A stretch of 64,000 nt of DNA. Source: Archaeoglobales archaeon. GTDB taxonomy: Archaea; Halobacteriota; Archaeoglobi; Archaeoglobales; Archaeoglobaceae. Numbering within the stretch: position 1 is the first letter of the stretch; each line of letters begins with the position of its first letter. This document shows, in pieces, positions 36,215 through 44,967 of this stretch. The DNA lies in the NCBI GenBank assembly GCA_030055525.1, contig JASFYJ010000003.1, forward strand, positions 1-64,000. The letters run 5' to 3'. The position numbers and the translations under genes are program-made. The notes under the pieces were generated by a model. It searched no databases and had not been told where the DNA came from. It saw only the letters and a list, made by a program, of their open reading frames with translations.

Positions 36215-36540
36215 TCAGGTGTTCTGGGATATACAGCTTAGCGTTTCTTTCAGTTCAGAAACAAAAGCACTCCAATCTTTGCTCGAGAAACACTCAAAGG
36301 TTTTGAGTGTTATTGCAAAAGCGTTTACAGAAGTTGGAATGTTTGAGGAAGCCTTAAAGTTAGCAAAAAGGCATATATGATAAATCAAATTGTTCATTGG
36401 CTTTATTTGAGGTTTCAATAGGGCTTATTAAAGCTGAAAATATTCTTGATGAAGCCTTAGAAATCGCAAGAAGTATAACTGAGTAATACTGGCGTTCATG
36501 GGCTCTAATAAAGCTTGCTGAAACTTATAGAAGCTGAAAG
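36215..36540 (+). pseudogene. TPR-like helical repeat protein remnant
   Basis: Two stretches, VLSVIAKAFTEVGMFEEALK and ALFEVSIGLIKAENILDEAL followed by YWRSWALIKLAETYRS, are typical helix-turn-helix repeats of tetratricopeptide-like proteins, separated by stops. No start or end is clear. Such repeat genes are common in Archaeoglobales; this one is a fragment. Confidence 0.6.
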
Positions 36541-36582
36541 AAAAAAAGAATTTTTAAAGCTTGTGCCTTGGCGGATAGGAAA

Positions 36583-36855
36583 CTATTTTCGGGTCTTCTT
36601 TCTCTTCTTTTTCTTCGGTCCCTCTAAAAATTCCAACACCTTTTCCATATACTCCGCCACAACATTGCCTTTTCTGTCATACACCAAAATAAAACAACCT
36701 GATGGAACTTTCGGTTTCAATTTATTCAACACCGACTCGACATCCTCCATTTTCACTTCAAACAATTTCACGCCTGCATCATCCAAAGGTTCCCATGTAT
36801 CAACCATAACAACACTGCAATCCAATTCTTTCGGTAATAGATGCTCAAAAATCAT
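36583..36855 (-). CDS. unknown small protein, downstream partner
   Basis: I do not recognise this 90-residue protein. It has an alpha/beta character (LDCSVVMVDTWEPLDDAGVK, CFILVYDRKGNVVAEYMEK) and a strongly basic tail of Lys/Arg at the end, which suggests nucleic acid binding. Its ATG overlaps the stop of the upstream gene (ATGA), so the two are made together. Confidence 0.65.
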   Translation of the reverse strand: MIFEHLLPKELDCSVVMVDTWEPLDDAGVKLFEVKMEDVESVLNKLKPKVPSGCFILVYDRKGNVVAEYMEKVLEFLEGPKKKKRKKTRK

Positions 36856-37202
36856 TTTCTCATCCTCCTCTTTTCTTTTTTCTCTTTCATTTCTCTTTTA
36901 AATTCATCAACCCTTTTCAAATCATCCTTATAAGCTCTCAAGCTCAACTTGTTTATTTCTTTTTGATTTTCAACCAACTCTTTAATCTCATCATATTTTT
37001 TCAATTTTTTCAAATCATTCAACAACATAAAAAATCCGTTTTCATCCCTGTATACCTTCGCACCTAAAAACAAACCAACACTTGCCAATGTATCTGACAT
37101 CGAAACATATACTTTCTCCTCATCCGTTTTCAACTCCTCTGCTTCCGCAAATCTTTCCATTACCCTCAACCATTCCATCATATACTTCGCATAATCAACC
37201 AT
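36852..37202 (-). CDS. unknown small helical protein, upstream partner
   Basis: The 116-residue protein is mostly helical and charged, with VDYAKYMMEWLRVMERFAEA at the start and a Lys/Glu-rich coiled coil at the end (VDEFKREMKEKKEKRRMRK). I do not recognise it. The frame is open to 37241, but the ATG at 37202 is preceded by a good ribosome site (GAGGTGG), so that start is preferred. Both genes of this pair are intact in a region of broken genes, which suggests recent arrival or selection. Confidence 0.65.
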   Translation of the reverse strand: MVDYAKYMMEWLRVMERFAEAEELKTDEEKVYVSMSDTLASVGLFLGAKVYRDENGFFMLLNDLKKLKKYDEIKELVENQKEINKLSLRAYKDDLKRVDEFKREMKEKKEKRRMRK

Positions 37203-37371
37203 ATTTAACCACCTCACACCCCATAACTCTCCACCCCACAATAGAATGTTGTATAACTTATACTTAAATTTTTATATCAATTGAACTAAAAATTAAAATG
37301 TGATGTCTCCACTCAAAGCCGAAGAGCTTTTCATTAACATTTCATCTTCAAAAATTTAGCTTCACAACCCC

Positions 37372-38076
37372 TTATTCCCTTAAGCAAATCTCTTCGCTCA
37401 CAACAAATAACTCTCCGTTAATCAAGCAAATAATTCTGTTCTTAGGAATCGGAACCCATCTTTCGTTGGTGAGTTTCTGAGTTGAAATCAAAATCGCTCC
37501 ACCGTAGTCTTTTTCCCTTCTTAGCATGAACATGTTTCGGTGGTTGCAGAAGGCAAACAGAGCATTGCCATCGGTTAGTAAATAGTTTAGGGTTCCATTG
37601 TAGCTTTCAAGTAATTTCTTGGTTGCCAACTTAACCGCTGGATAAATTCCCCTGAATCTACCTCTTCTCAGATATTCAACAATTTTGTCGATCATGAAAG
37701 AGAAAGCCATCGCGGAGTCAGTATTACTTTCAACTTTGCTCTGGTAGTTTATCGGCAGATCGCCGTTGTGGGCGAATAGCCATTCTCTGTTGAGAAATCC
37801 CAAACGAAAAGGGTGGCAGTTTTTCTCACAGACTTCACCTCTTGTTGCAAGTCTCAAGTGCGCCAATATCACATTGCTTCTCGCATTTTCTACTGCTTTT
37901 CTGAAAATCTCGCTTGAGTTCGGGTCTTCAGTAGATTTTTTGACCACCGCTTTGCCATCTTCATAGTATCCGATTCCCCACCCATGCCAGTAAAGGGTAT
38001 GATACCTTGCAAACAATGGCAGGCTAAAAGTCCCCCTATCTTTACTGTTACAGCTTAAAGCGAAAAGCTCACACAT
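37372..38076 (-). CDS. class II glutamine amidotransferase (YafJ-like)
   Basis: The 234-residue protein begins MCELFALSCN with the nucleophile Cys2, and has WHGWGIGYYEDGKAVV, VILAHLRLATRGEV and LFAHNGDLP, the Ntn-hydrolase glutaminase features. Stand-alone members lack a synthetase domain and have unclear acceptors. It is followed, 31 bases on, by the broken beta-CASP gene on the same strand. Confidence 0.9.
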   Translation of the reverse strand: MCELFALSCNSKDRGTFSLPLFARYHTLYWHGWGIGYYEDGKAVVKKSTEDPNSSEIFRKAVENARSNVILAHLRLATRGEVCEKNCHPFRLGFLNREWLFAHNGDLPINYQSKVESNTDSAMAFSFMIDKIVEYLRRGRFRGIYPAVKLATKKLLESYNGTLNYLLTDGNALFAFCNHRNMFMLRREKDYGGAILISTQKLTNERWVPIPKNRIICLINGELFVVSEEICLRE

Positions 38077-38107
38077 AACCTAAACCCCCAGACAACCAAA
38101 AATTAGC

Positions 38108-39113
38108 TCATCCACATTTGAAACTTTCTCCATTACCCATAACCTTCAAATTTTCGAAATTCTCAACGAACCATTCTGCATTCTCAGTGTGCACGGGAAT
38201 CAGCACTTCAGGATCGATCTCGTCGATGATCCATTTCAGATCCTCTTTCGACGCATGTCCAGAAGCATGATAGCCCTTAACAAACTCTGGCTTCAGTTTA
38301 CCACCCTCGCTGACGATTTCAAAGCCAAAAATCTCGAAATCAAAGATTTTGAGCCAGTTTTGAAGCCTTAGAAAATCAAACTCCTGTTCCTCACTGTGGG
38401 CTTCGCTGGAAGAGTAAATGTAAATGCCCCCACTGGGCTTTATGTCGAGGAGATGCTTCATATCGTAGAAGGAAAAGCACAGGATATATCCCCCGGGATC
38501 TCTGTTTATCTCCAAAGGATCGACATAGACGTCTCCACAATTCTTCATCACAACTTCAGTTTCCCATTTGTCTCTCTTTTCTTTCAGCTCTTTATAGATC
38601 CAAACTCCTTCCATTCTGCAAATTCGATCCGTTAATTCCAGAGCATATAGCACGTAAGCGTCTTTGGCTGTGACCGCAAGATGTCTTCCTGTTTTATCCG
38701 CTATTTCTTTGAACATCTCAAGTCTTTCGATGTTCCTCGGGAGAAGTCGGCTATAACCAAACCCTTAGCACGTTCCACTGCTTTAAGACAGTTCTCGAAA
38801 ACCTCCTTTTCCGTAACGTTGTAATCTTCCATTCCCGCTCTCGTGCCCTCTACGATGAGAACACTTGCATTTTTCGCCTCGCTCACAAACCTCCTTTTTT
38901 CACCTCCTTTTCTACCATGGAGCCTTATGTCGCCCGTGTATGCAATTGCAATGTTGCCGCAGAGGATGTAGTCCAGAGAACCGTAGACAGAATGATCGAT
39001 CTCGAAAGCTCTGATCTCGAAGGAAAGGTCTTTTTCTTCGAGACAGCAGATCTTTTCCGTTTTAATTCCTTTCCCAGATTCTTGCCCAGGGCGTAAGCAA
39101 AGGAAGAAATGAT
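38108..39113 (-). pseudogene. metallo-beta-lactamase/beta-CASP RNase J-like hydrolase, broken
   Basis: Fragments in order read CCLEEKDLSFEIRAFEIDHS, YTGDIRLHGRKGGEKRRFV, LIVEGTRAGMEDYNVTEKEV, VERAKGLVIADFS, then after a one-base loss near 38742 the frame of 38716-38108 with EIADKTGRHLAVTAKDAYVL, GGIYIYSSSEAHSEEQEFDF, YHASGHASKEDLKWIIDEID and PVHTENAEWFVENF. These are the second half of the lactamase fold and the beta-CASP domain. The N-terminal HxHxDH metal site is missing, so the gene is doubly broken. Confidence 0.82.
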
Positions 39114-39294
39114 CTTAAGTTAAACAAGAAATCAAGCTTTATTGGATCAACTTTTAAAAGCTATGAAATCGTAAAAGCTCTCACCACTCTTTTTAAAGCG
39201 TTTGCATCCCAAAATCTTTTTCGAATCTGCAGAGGGTTATCGGGGTATTTTAAAAATGCAAAAGACTTAAATTTGAAAGTACTACTGAGATACC

Positions 39295-39723
39295 ATGATC
39301 GCAAATCATGAAGCAAAAGCGGCGGATGTTCTGGCCAAGATGATGGAAAAGCTGGCAGAAGATGGAGATGCAATACTGAAGGCTATGGATAAGCTAGTGT
39401 ATCTCGAAAAGAGTGGAGTCCTCGATGAATTGCTTGAAGCTTCCAACTTGCTGCTTGCAATTAAAAAATTGCCTGAGGAATTCTTAGATAAGGATACGCA
39501 GGAGATCGCAGTAAAAAATATAGAACTTCTGCTTTCCTTGGCTGTATCGGTTGATGATGAGACTATAAAGTTCGTCGAAAAACTTGTTGATGCTTTCAAG
39601 AAATCAAAGGATTTCAAGCCTACAGGAATTACAGGAGCTTTAAAGGCTCTAAGAGATCCAGACGTACAAAAAGCTCTGGGTTTCTTGCTTGAATTTGCAA
39701 AAAATTTGGGGAACAAATTGTAG
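39295..39723 (+). CDS. DUF1641 family protein
   Basis: The 142-residue helical protein ends with TGITGALKALRDPDVQKALG and FLLEFAKNLGNKL, the DUF1641 signature, after a charged helical first half. Family members often sit near formate dehydrogenase or heterodisulfide reductase-like genes and may be accessory factors, but no function is known. It converges with the ferric reductase gene, ten bases apart. Confidence 0.88.
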   Translation: MIANHEAKAADVLAKMMEKLAEDGDAILKAMDKLVYLEKSGVLDELLEASNLLLAIKKLPEEFLDKDTQEIAVKNIELLLSLAVSVDDETIKFVEKLVDAFKKSKDFKPTGITGALKALRDPDVQKALGFLLEFAKNLGNKL

Positions 39724-39733
39724 TTCTAAAAAT

Positions 39734-40237
39734 TTATTCAAAGTAAACTGTAGCCGTCTTTGGAGCCTTTCCTTTCTTTATTAGATGGTAGTCTGCGTAG
39801 GTTAAAACGTTTGCCTCCTTTAAAACTTTTGCATCAACCACCTCTCCGATGAAAAGTGTGTGCGTTCCAACATCGCATTCCTTAACAACCTTCACTTCCA
39901 TCACTGCCACTGCATGGTCTAAAACAAGGGGGACACCCGTTTTTCCAATCTCGTACCTCACACCATCGAATTTGTTTATTTCGGAGCTCTTCTTAAAACC
40001 AAACCTTCCAATGAACTGCATTGGAGTATCGAGCTCAAGAACGCTTACACCAAAAGATTTACTGCTTTTCACAAATTCGTGAGTAGTGTTTTGTTTGTTT
40101 AAACAAGCTGCTATCTGAACTGGTTCGCTTGTTACTTGAAAAACGGTGTTTGCTATCTGTCCTGCAAACTTTCCATCCTTAGCTGAGGTCACAATATATA
40201 ATCCGTAGCTTATTTTATAAAAAGCTGCTATATCCAC
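39734..40237 (-). CDS. ferric reductase / NAD(P)H:flavin oxidoreductase (FeR-like)
   Basis: The 167-residue flavin reductase is very like the A. fulgidus ferric reductase (recalled): AAFYKISYGLYIVTSAKDGK, GQIANTVFQVTSEPVQIA, FGVSVLELDTPMQFIGRFGF and CDVGTHTLFIGEVVDA. It binds FMN and reduces Fe(III) chelates with NAD(P)H. It is the last gene of the stress operon, nine bases after rubrerythrin, so it may supply electrons to the peroxide- and superoxide-removing proteins or mobilise ferritin iron. Confidence 0.92.
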   Translation of the reverse strand: MDIAAFYKISYGLYIVTSAKDGKFAGQIANTVFQVTSEPVQIAACLNKQNTTHEFVKSSKSFGVSVLELDTPMQFIGRFGFKKSSEINKFDGVRYEIGKTGVPLVLDHAVAVMEVKVVKECDVGTHTLFIGEVVDAKVLKEANVLTYADYHLIKKGKAPKTATVYFE

Positions 40238-40246
40238 ATGGACACC

Positions 40247-40816
40247 TCACAAATTCATCAAATCTTGAGCTACATAGTATGCTTTAGAATGCTTGCAGCT
40301 TGGGCATTCTTCTGGTGGCTCTTTTCCTATATGGACATACCCGCACTCCAAACATACCCATACAGTCTCTTTATCTCTTTTGAAGAAGGTTCCCTTCTCT
40401 ATCTCTTCAAGCAATCTGAGGTACCTTCTTTCATGATGTTCCTCAGCCTTGGCGATAGCTCTAAGAGTTTTTGCTATCTCTTCGTAGCCCTCCTTTTCAG
40501 CTTCGTTTGCAAATTCTGGATACATCTTAGTGTTTTCGTAATTTTCTCCTTTTATAGCAGACTTGAGGTTTTCAATTGTATTTCCGAGTGTCAGCGGAGC
40601 TTCTGCCACAACTTCGACACTTTCAGTCTTTTTTAACATTTGAATAAATTTAAAAAGTTGAGTGGCATGTTCTCTCTCATTTTCAGCTGTTTCAAGGAAA
40701 ACTTTCTGTAAGAAAACGTAACCCTCTTCCTTTGCAATCTTTGCATAAAATGTGTAACGGTTTCTGGCCATGCTTTCTCCAATGAACGCCTTAACAAGGT
40801 TTTCAAGAGTGCTCAT
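40247..40816 (-). CDS. rubrerythrin
   Basis: The 189-residue protein has an N-terminal ferritin-like domain with two E-x-x-H iron motifs ([13 protein letters not shown] and [15 protein letters not shown]) and a C-terminal rubredoxin-like site with two cysteine pairs in [11 protein letters not shown] and [13 protein letters not shown]. Rubrerythrins reduce hydrogen peroxide in anaerobes. The start overlaps the desulfoferrodoxin stop by four bases. Confidence 0.95.
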   Translation of the reverse strand: MSTLENLVKAFIGESMARNRYTFYAKIAKEEGYVFLQKVFLETAENEREHATQLFKFIQMLKKTESVEVVAEAPLTLGNTIENLKSAIKGENYENTKMYPEFANEAEKEGYEEIAKTLRAIAKAEEHHERRYLRLLEEIEKGTFFKRDKETVWVCLECGYVHIGKEPPEECPSCKHSKAYYVAQDLMNL

Positions 40817-41196
40817 TGTTGTTCACTCTGCCACAAACCATGGATGTTGCAGTACTCTCGAGCGTACACTTTTTCAGCTTTGACGCAAAATTCAGCTACC
40901 GGCTTATCTCCCGGCTTCAGATGCTTTCTATAAACAACTCCATCTGCTATAAGTTCAATCCACTCAATGTAGTGCTTCTCTTCCATCGGATGCATAACAC
41001 TTCCAACCTTTACAACTATCTTATCTCCTGTCTTTTCTATCACTGGCAGATGCTTTTCTCTCCCTTCCTCAACTTTCTTAGCTTCAAACTTCTTCATTGG
41101 TTTTCCGCAGCATACAAGCTGACCTTTTCCGCTGTGCAAAACTTCAACTATATTTCCACAGATCTCACATTTATATATCTCCAAAACCTCCGTCAC
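40813..41196 (-). CDS. desulfoferrodoxin (superoxide reductase, two-iron type)
   Basis: The 127-residue protein has both iron centres. The desulforedoxin-like site is C10, C13, C29 and C30. The catalytic site is H49, H69, H75, C116 and H119, with E47 and K48 of the EKHLP motif next to it. It reduces superoxide to peroxide, which the rubrerythrin and peroxiredoxin beside it can remove. Numbering agrees with well-studied members. Confidence 0.97.
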   Translation of the reverse strand: MTEVLEIYKCEICGNIVEVLHSGKGQLVCCGKPMKKFEAKKVEEGREKHLPVIEKTGDKIVVKVGSVMHPMEEKHYIEWIELIADGVVYRKHLKPGDKPVAEFCVKAEKVYAREYCNIHGLWQSEQQ

Positions 41197-41205
41197 AAAC
41201 TCACC

Positions 41206-41706
41206 TCACGAGAATTTTCTTTTTGAAAGTTCTCCATCAAGCAAAATTAAAGCTGCCTTATCTTCTGCAATTATCTTTAACTTTTCGAGTATCTCTAAAG
41301 CCGCAGCCTCTTCCTCAACCTGCTCCTTAATGAACCATTGAAGAAAATTCAGCGTGGCGTAATCTTTCTCAGCCATGGCAAGCTCAACAAGTTCATGGAT
41401 CCTTCTTGTAACTTCAACTTCATGGTTGTAAACGTTCTTGAAAACTTCAAGTGGTGAACTCCATTCAGATTGCGGTTCTTTAATGCTGTAAAGCTTAACT
41501 CTGCCGCTTCTCTCGTTTACGAACTCAAAGATCTTCATCGCATGTCCTAACTCTTCCTGCCACTGAACCTTCATCCAGTTTGCGAAGCCTTTAAGATTTT
41601 TTGATTCGAAGAAGGCCGCCATTGAAAGATAAAGATAGGCAGAATAAATTTCGGCATTTATTTGCTTGTTTAACGCATCAACCATCCTTTCACTTATTGG
41701 AGCCAT
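41206..41706 (-). CDS. ferritin
   Basis: The 166-residue protein matches archaeal ferritin, with the diiron ligands in INAEIYSAYLYLSMAAFFES, VQWQEELGHAMKIFEFV and EVEVTRRIHELVELAMAEKD, and EQVEEEAAALEILEKLK. It is close to the A. fulgidus ferritin that forms an open 24-mer cage (recalled). The frame is open to 41760, but the ATG at 41706, with a GGTGGTGG ribosome site, is the true start. Confidence 0.95.
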   Translation of the reverse strand: MAPISERMVDALNKQINAEIYSAYLYLSMAAFFESKNLKGFANWMKVQWQEELGHAMKIFEFVNERSGRVKLYSIKEPQSEWSSPLEVFKNVYNHEVEVTRRIHELVELAMAEKDYATLNFLQWFIKEQVEEEAAALEILEKLKIIAEDKAALILLDGELSKRKFS

Positions 41707-41732
41707 ACCACCACCAAAATTTATTTTTAATT

Positions 41733-42377
41733 TTATAATTTCCTGAAGGCAAACCACCAATCGTAGCCTTCGATCTCTCCTTTCTTTATCTTTTCAAGTC
41801 TCTCCATAGCGTCTTTGACAGTTCTTGCAGGTGGAATTATCACCTTATCCCCTATAAGCTCGTTATTTGGCCAGTTTGCTGGCACTGCAACCTTCCTTGT
41901 ATCGCTTATCTGCAAAGCTTTAACAGCTCTCAAAATCTCATCGACGTTCCTTCCTATCTCTTGCGGGTAATATAGAATAAGCCTAACAGTTCCGTTCGGA
42001 TCCACTATGAACACAGCTCTGACCGTGTTAGTTCCCTTCGCTGAATGGATTAAACCGAGAAGCTTCGAAACCTCTCCAACGTCATCAGCTATTATCGGAA
42101 ACTCTATGTTTACTCCCAGCTTTTCCTTTATCCATTCGACCCACTTTATATGACTGAAAGTCTGATCTATGCTCAAACCTATAAGCTCGCAATTTAGCTC
42201 CCTGAACTTTTCATACCTCTTCTGAAAAGCCACAAACTCCGTAGTGCATACGGGTGTAAAATCTGCTGGATGCGCAAACAGAACGAACCACTTGCCAGCA
42301 TAGTAGTCTGGCAGTTTTAATTCCCCATGCGTTGTTTTAACAGCAACCTCTGGGAATTTTTCCCCCAACAATATCAT
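41733..42377 (-). CDS. peroxiredoxin (Prx6/archaeal TPx type)
   Basis: The 214-residue protein has the peroxidatic cysteine C44 in [16 protein letters not shown] and the long C-terminal part of archaeal thioredoxin peroxidases ([20 protein letters not shown]). The tail reads [15 protein letters not shown], without the two cysteines that usually flank DWWF, so it is probably a one-Cys enzyme that relies on another thiol. It heads the oxygen-stress operon; GGTGAT before the ATG is the ribosome site, and a TATA-like ATAAATTTAA lies upstream. Confidence 0.94.
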   Translation of the reverse strand: MILLGEKFPEVAVKTTHGELKLPDYYAGKWFVLFAHPADFTPVCTTEFVAFQKRYEKFRELNCELIGLSIDQTFSHIKWVEWIKEKLGVNIEFPIIADDVGEVSKLLGLIHSAKGTNTVRAVFIVDPNGTVRLILYYPQEIGRNVDEILRAVKALQISDTRKVAVPANWPNNELIGDKVIIPPARTVKDAMERLEKIKKGEIEGYDWWFAFRKL

Positions 42378-42423
42378 ACTATCACCAATTAGTTAAAAAA
42401 CTTTTAAATTTATAACTTTTTCT

Positions 42424-42436
42424 TTCGATTTTCGAA
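42424..42436. promoter_or_regulatory. palindrome in the peroxiredoxin/Lrp divergent promoter
   Basis: TTCGA-TTT-TCGAA is a perfect 5-bp inverted repeat in the 94-base gap between the stress operon and the Lrp/AsnC gene. It lies just outside the leftward TATA region (TTATAAATTT), a position suited to a regulator such as the adjacent Lrp-like protein. Confidence 0.45.
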
Positions 42437-42471
42437 CCAAAGATATTAAAACTGCAAAAAAGAGTGTTCTC

Positions 42472-42888
42472 GTGGATGATAAAGATATTAGGATAATCGA
42501 GATACTGATGGAAAATGCCCGAGTTACAAAAACAAACATTGCAAAAGAACTAAATATAACGGAAGCAGCTGTCAGAAAAAGGATCTCAAATCTTGAAAGT
42601 AGAAGAATATTGCTGGGATACAAAGCGGCTGTGGACTACAAAGCTGTGGGACTTTCAGCTTCTCTGACAGGGATAGATGTTGAACCTGAAAACATATGGA
42701 AAGTTGTTATGACACTTAAAAATATGGAGCCGATAAAAGCTATGTGGCTTACCACCGGTGATCACACCCTAATATGTCAGGTAGTTGCGAGATCCATAGA
42801 AGAGTTATCAGCTGCCCATGAGCGTATAGCAGCGGTAGAAGGTGTAAAGAGGATATGTCCAGCGGTAATTTTGGACACCCTGAAGTAA
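42472..42888 (+). CDS. Lrp/AsnC family transcriptional regulator
   Basis: The 138-residue protein has an N-terminal winged helix (DDKDIRIIEILMENARVTKT, NIAKELNITEAAVRKRISNL) and a C-terminal RAM-type ligand domain with MWLTTGDHTLICQVVARSIE. It begins with a GTG. It is divergent from the oxygen-stress operon, which makes that operon a plausible target, and overlaps the glycosylase gene at TAATG. Confidence 0.92.
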   Translation: MDDKDIRIIEILMENARVTKTNIAKELNITEAAVRKRISNLESRRILLGYKAAVDYKAVGLSASLTGIDVEPENIWKVVMTLKNMEPIKAMWLTTGDHTLICQVVARSIEELSAAHERIAAVEGVKRICPAVILDTLK

Positions 42889-43481
42889 TGAAGGTCGTTA
42901 GAAAAAGGATCGCGGAATTCAAAAAGCTTGGAAATTGCGGTTTCGCTGATTTCGATTTTCGACCTTTTATAGATATGGAGCTTAGAAGTAATTTAAGGAG
43001 TGAACTAGCGTTTTGCATATCTACAGCAAATTCTTCAGCAATTGCAGGATTGAAATTCCAAAAAAGCCTAGAGGAGGGATTTCCAAAAGACTTAAAGACC
43101 TTAATGCAAGCTTCAGGAGTAAGGTTTTGGAACAGAAAAGCTGAATACGTCGAAAAAGCCTTAAAAGAATTCTACAAAATCGAAAAAGCGATCGAATTGG
43201 ACAGCTTCGAGGCAAGGGAAAAGTTGCTTGAAATAAAAGGATTGGGGATGAAGGAAGCTAGCCATTATCTTAGAAACGTTGGTAGAGAGGATGTAGCGAT
43301 AATAGACAGGCACGTTTTGAGGTGGCTTTTAAAGAGAGGTCAGTTTGTAAACAAAATCTCAAAAAAAGAGTACTTAAAAATGGAAAAAGAGCTCTCAAAG
43401 ATTGCTGAAGGTATGAATTTAAGCCTAGCAGAGCTTGATTTGATCATATGGTTTGAGGCTACTAGAAAAATTTTAAAATAG
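42888..43481 (+). CDS. N-glycosylase/DNA lyase Ogg2 (8-oxoguanine repair)
   Basis: The 197-residue HhH-GPD protein has KLLEIKGLGMKEASHYLRNV with the catalytic K122 and DVAIIDRHVLRWLLKRG with D140, the spacing of archaeal Ogg2. It removes 8-oxoguanine and nicks the strand. Starting at ATG 42888, which overlaps the Lrp stop, leaves out a 12-codon extension that lacks similarity. Pairing with an oxygen-stress regulator is sensible for repair of oxidised DNA. Confidence 0.9.
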   Translation: MKVVRKRIAEFKKLGNCGFADFDFRPFIDMELRSNLRSELAFCISTANSSAIAGLKFQKSLEEGFPKDLKTLMQASGVRFWNRKAEYVEKALKEFYKIEKAIELDSFEAREKLLEIKGLGMKEASHYLRNVGREDVAIIDRHVLRWLLKRGQFVNKISKKEYLKMEKELSKIAEGMNLSLAELDLIIWFEATRKILK

Positions 43482-43527
43482 GTTGGAAATTCCTACGCAC
43501 TCTTTAAAAAATTTTAGATGCTGAAGA

Positions 43528-44967
43528 TCATTTTTTGATTGTAGTTGCCAGATAAACGATAGCAGAAACTACCAATCCCGGAACAACTGGATAGATGTAT
43601 GTTTTTGAAAAATAAAGCTGCCAGAGTATACAAGTAACTGTAGCAGCAATCATCGAAGAAATCGCTGCCTTCGAGTTGGGTTTTTTAGAGTACAAAGCTG
43701 CAACTATTGGGATCAAAAAGGCAGACGTTATTACTGAAAAACTGACGCCAACTATCTCTACTATAACTCCAAACGGTTTTACAGCTATAATCAATGGTGT
43801 TAAGGCAAAAAGAAGGACTGCCAACCTTGTAAGTCTAACCACATTTTTATCGGAAATTTTGTAAAAATTCTGTACGATGTCCCTAACAAGAGCTGTTGCT
43901 GAAACGTGGACTAGAGAATTTATAGTAGACATCGCAGCTGCTATAATTGCGGTTAGAAGTAAAGCGTTGACGCCCTCTGGAAACAGTTTCATTGTTATGA
44001 AGGGAACAACAAGGTCTGGGTTCTTTACGAAGTTGCTAACATCGCTATACTTTGGAATCACAAGCCACCCAAACGGGCCTATGCTGAAAACGCAGATAGC
44101 AAATATGCCTACAAGAAGTGGAGCCAAGATCATGCCATGTGCAATAACTCTGTCATTCTTAGCAGCTACAAACCTTATTATCAGTTGAGGACTTGCAAGC
44201 TGAGCAATGCTTATTGCGAAGGTTAGACTTAAAATGAAAGGTATAACCATTCCTGAAGCCATTATCGGCTGCGGAGCCAATTTTCCAAATTCGAAAAGTG
44301 CTTCTCCCTTCATTCCTCCAAAGATCTCTACATTTTTCAGATTTTCAATCGCCTCAAATCCACCAAGAGAAGTTATCAGCAGAACGAAAAGAAGAACGCC
44401 ACCGAAGAAAACTATGAATCCCTGAATTAGATCTGTCATAACTACAGCTCTAAAGCCTCCGATGGCAGTATATATCGTTATAACAGCCGCTGTAATTAAA
44501 AGGGCAGTTATGTAATCAATACCCATCATAACTTCGAGCAGATTTCCAGCCCCTTTGTAGATCGAAACCATGTAGAGCTCGAAAAAGGTTACGATTATTA
44601 ACGCTGTGACTATTTGAGCAAACTTTCCGAATTTTTTAGCAAAAAGTTCAGGGATTGTAACAATCCCTTCTTTTTCTGCTATCCTCCTAAGTGGTGGAGC
44701 GATTAGAAACCATGAGAGGATCGCAAAAAGGATGTGGAAAAAAGATAAGAAAGCGGACCACTGAAAGCCAGCAACAAAACCATATCCACCACCGCCAAGA
44801 AATGCGGCAGTGCTGAAATAGGTGGCAAAAAATGAAAAGCTAACCAAAATTGCTCCCAGCTGCCTGTTTGCAATGTAATAATCTAGAAAACCTTTAGTTC
44901 TCCTATACTCGTATATACCGATACCTACCATTAACAATAGGTAGACTACAAGAACTTCAACGATCAT
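43528..44967 (-). CDS. sodium:solute symporter (SSS family)
   Basis: The 479-residue membrane protein has about thirteen segments and the SSS features FFATYFSTAAFLGGGGYGFV, LYMVSIYKGAGNLLEVMMGI, YTAIGGFRAVVMTDLIQGFI and AAAMSTINSLVHVSATALVR. The solute is unknown; a monocarboxylate or aromatic acid is suggested by the PaaK ligase just upstream. Its ATG overlaps the stop of a 29-residue partner gene (ATGA). Confidence 0.92.
   Translation of the reverse strand: MIVEVLVVYLLLMVGIGIYEYRRTKGFLDYYIANRQLGAILVSFSFFATYFSTAAFLGGGGYGFVAGFQWSAFLSFFHILFAILSWFLIAPPLRRIAEKEGIVTIPELFAKKFGKFAQIVTALIIVTFFELYMVSIYKGAGNLLEVMMGIDYITALLITAAVITIYTAIGGFRAVVMTDLIQGFIVFFGGVLLFVLLITSLGGFEAIENLKNVEIFGGMKGEALFEFGKLAPQPIMASGMVIPFILSLTFAISIAQLASPQLIIRFVAAKNDRVIAHGMILAPLLVGIFAICVFSIGPFGWLVIPKYSDVSNFVKNPDLVVPFITMKLFPEGVNALLLTAIIAAAMSTINSLVHVSATALVRDIVQNFYKISDKNVVRLTRLAVLLFALTPLIIAVKPFGVIVEIVGVSFSVITSAFLIPIVAALYSKKPNSKAAISSMIAATVTCILWQLYFSKTYIYPVVPGLVVSAIVYLATTIKK

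Noticed and set aside
33028-37241. Attachment-site duplication of the tRNA-Thr 3' end bounding an integrated element
   Set aside because: I looked for a second copy of the tRNA 3' sequence downstream and found none, and no integrase is present.
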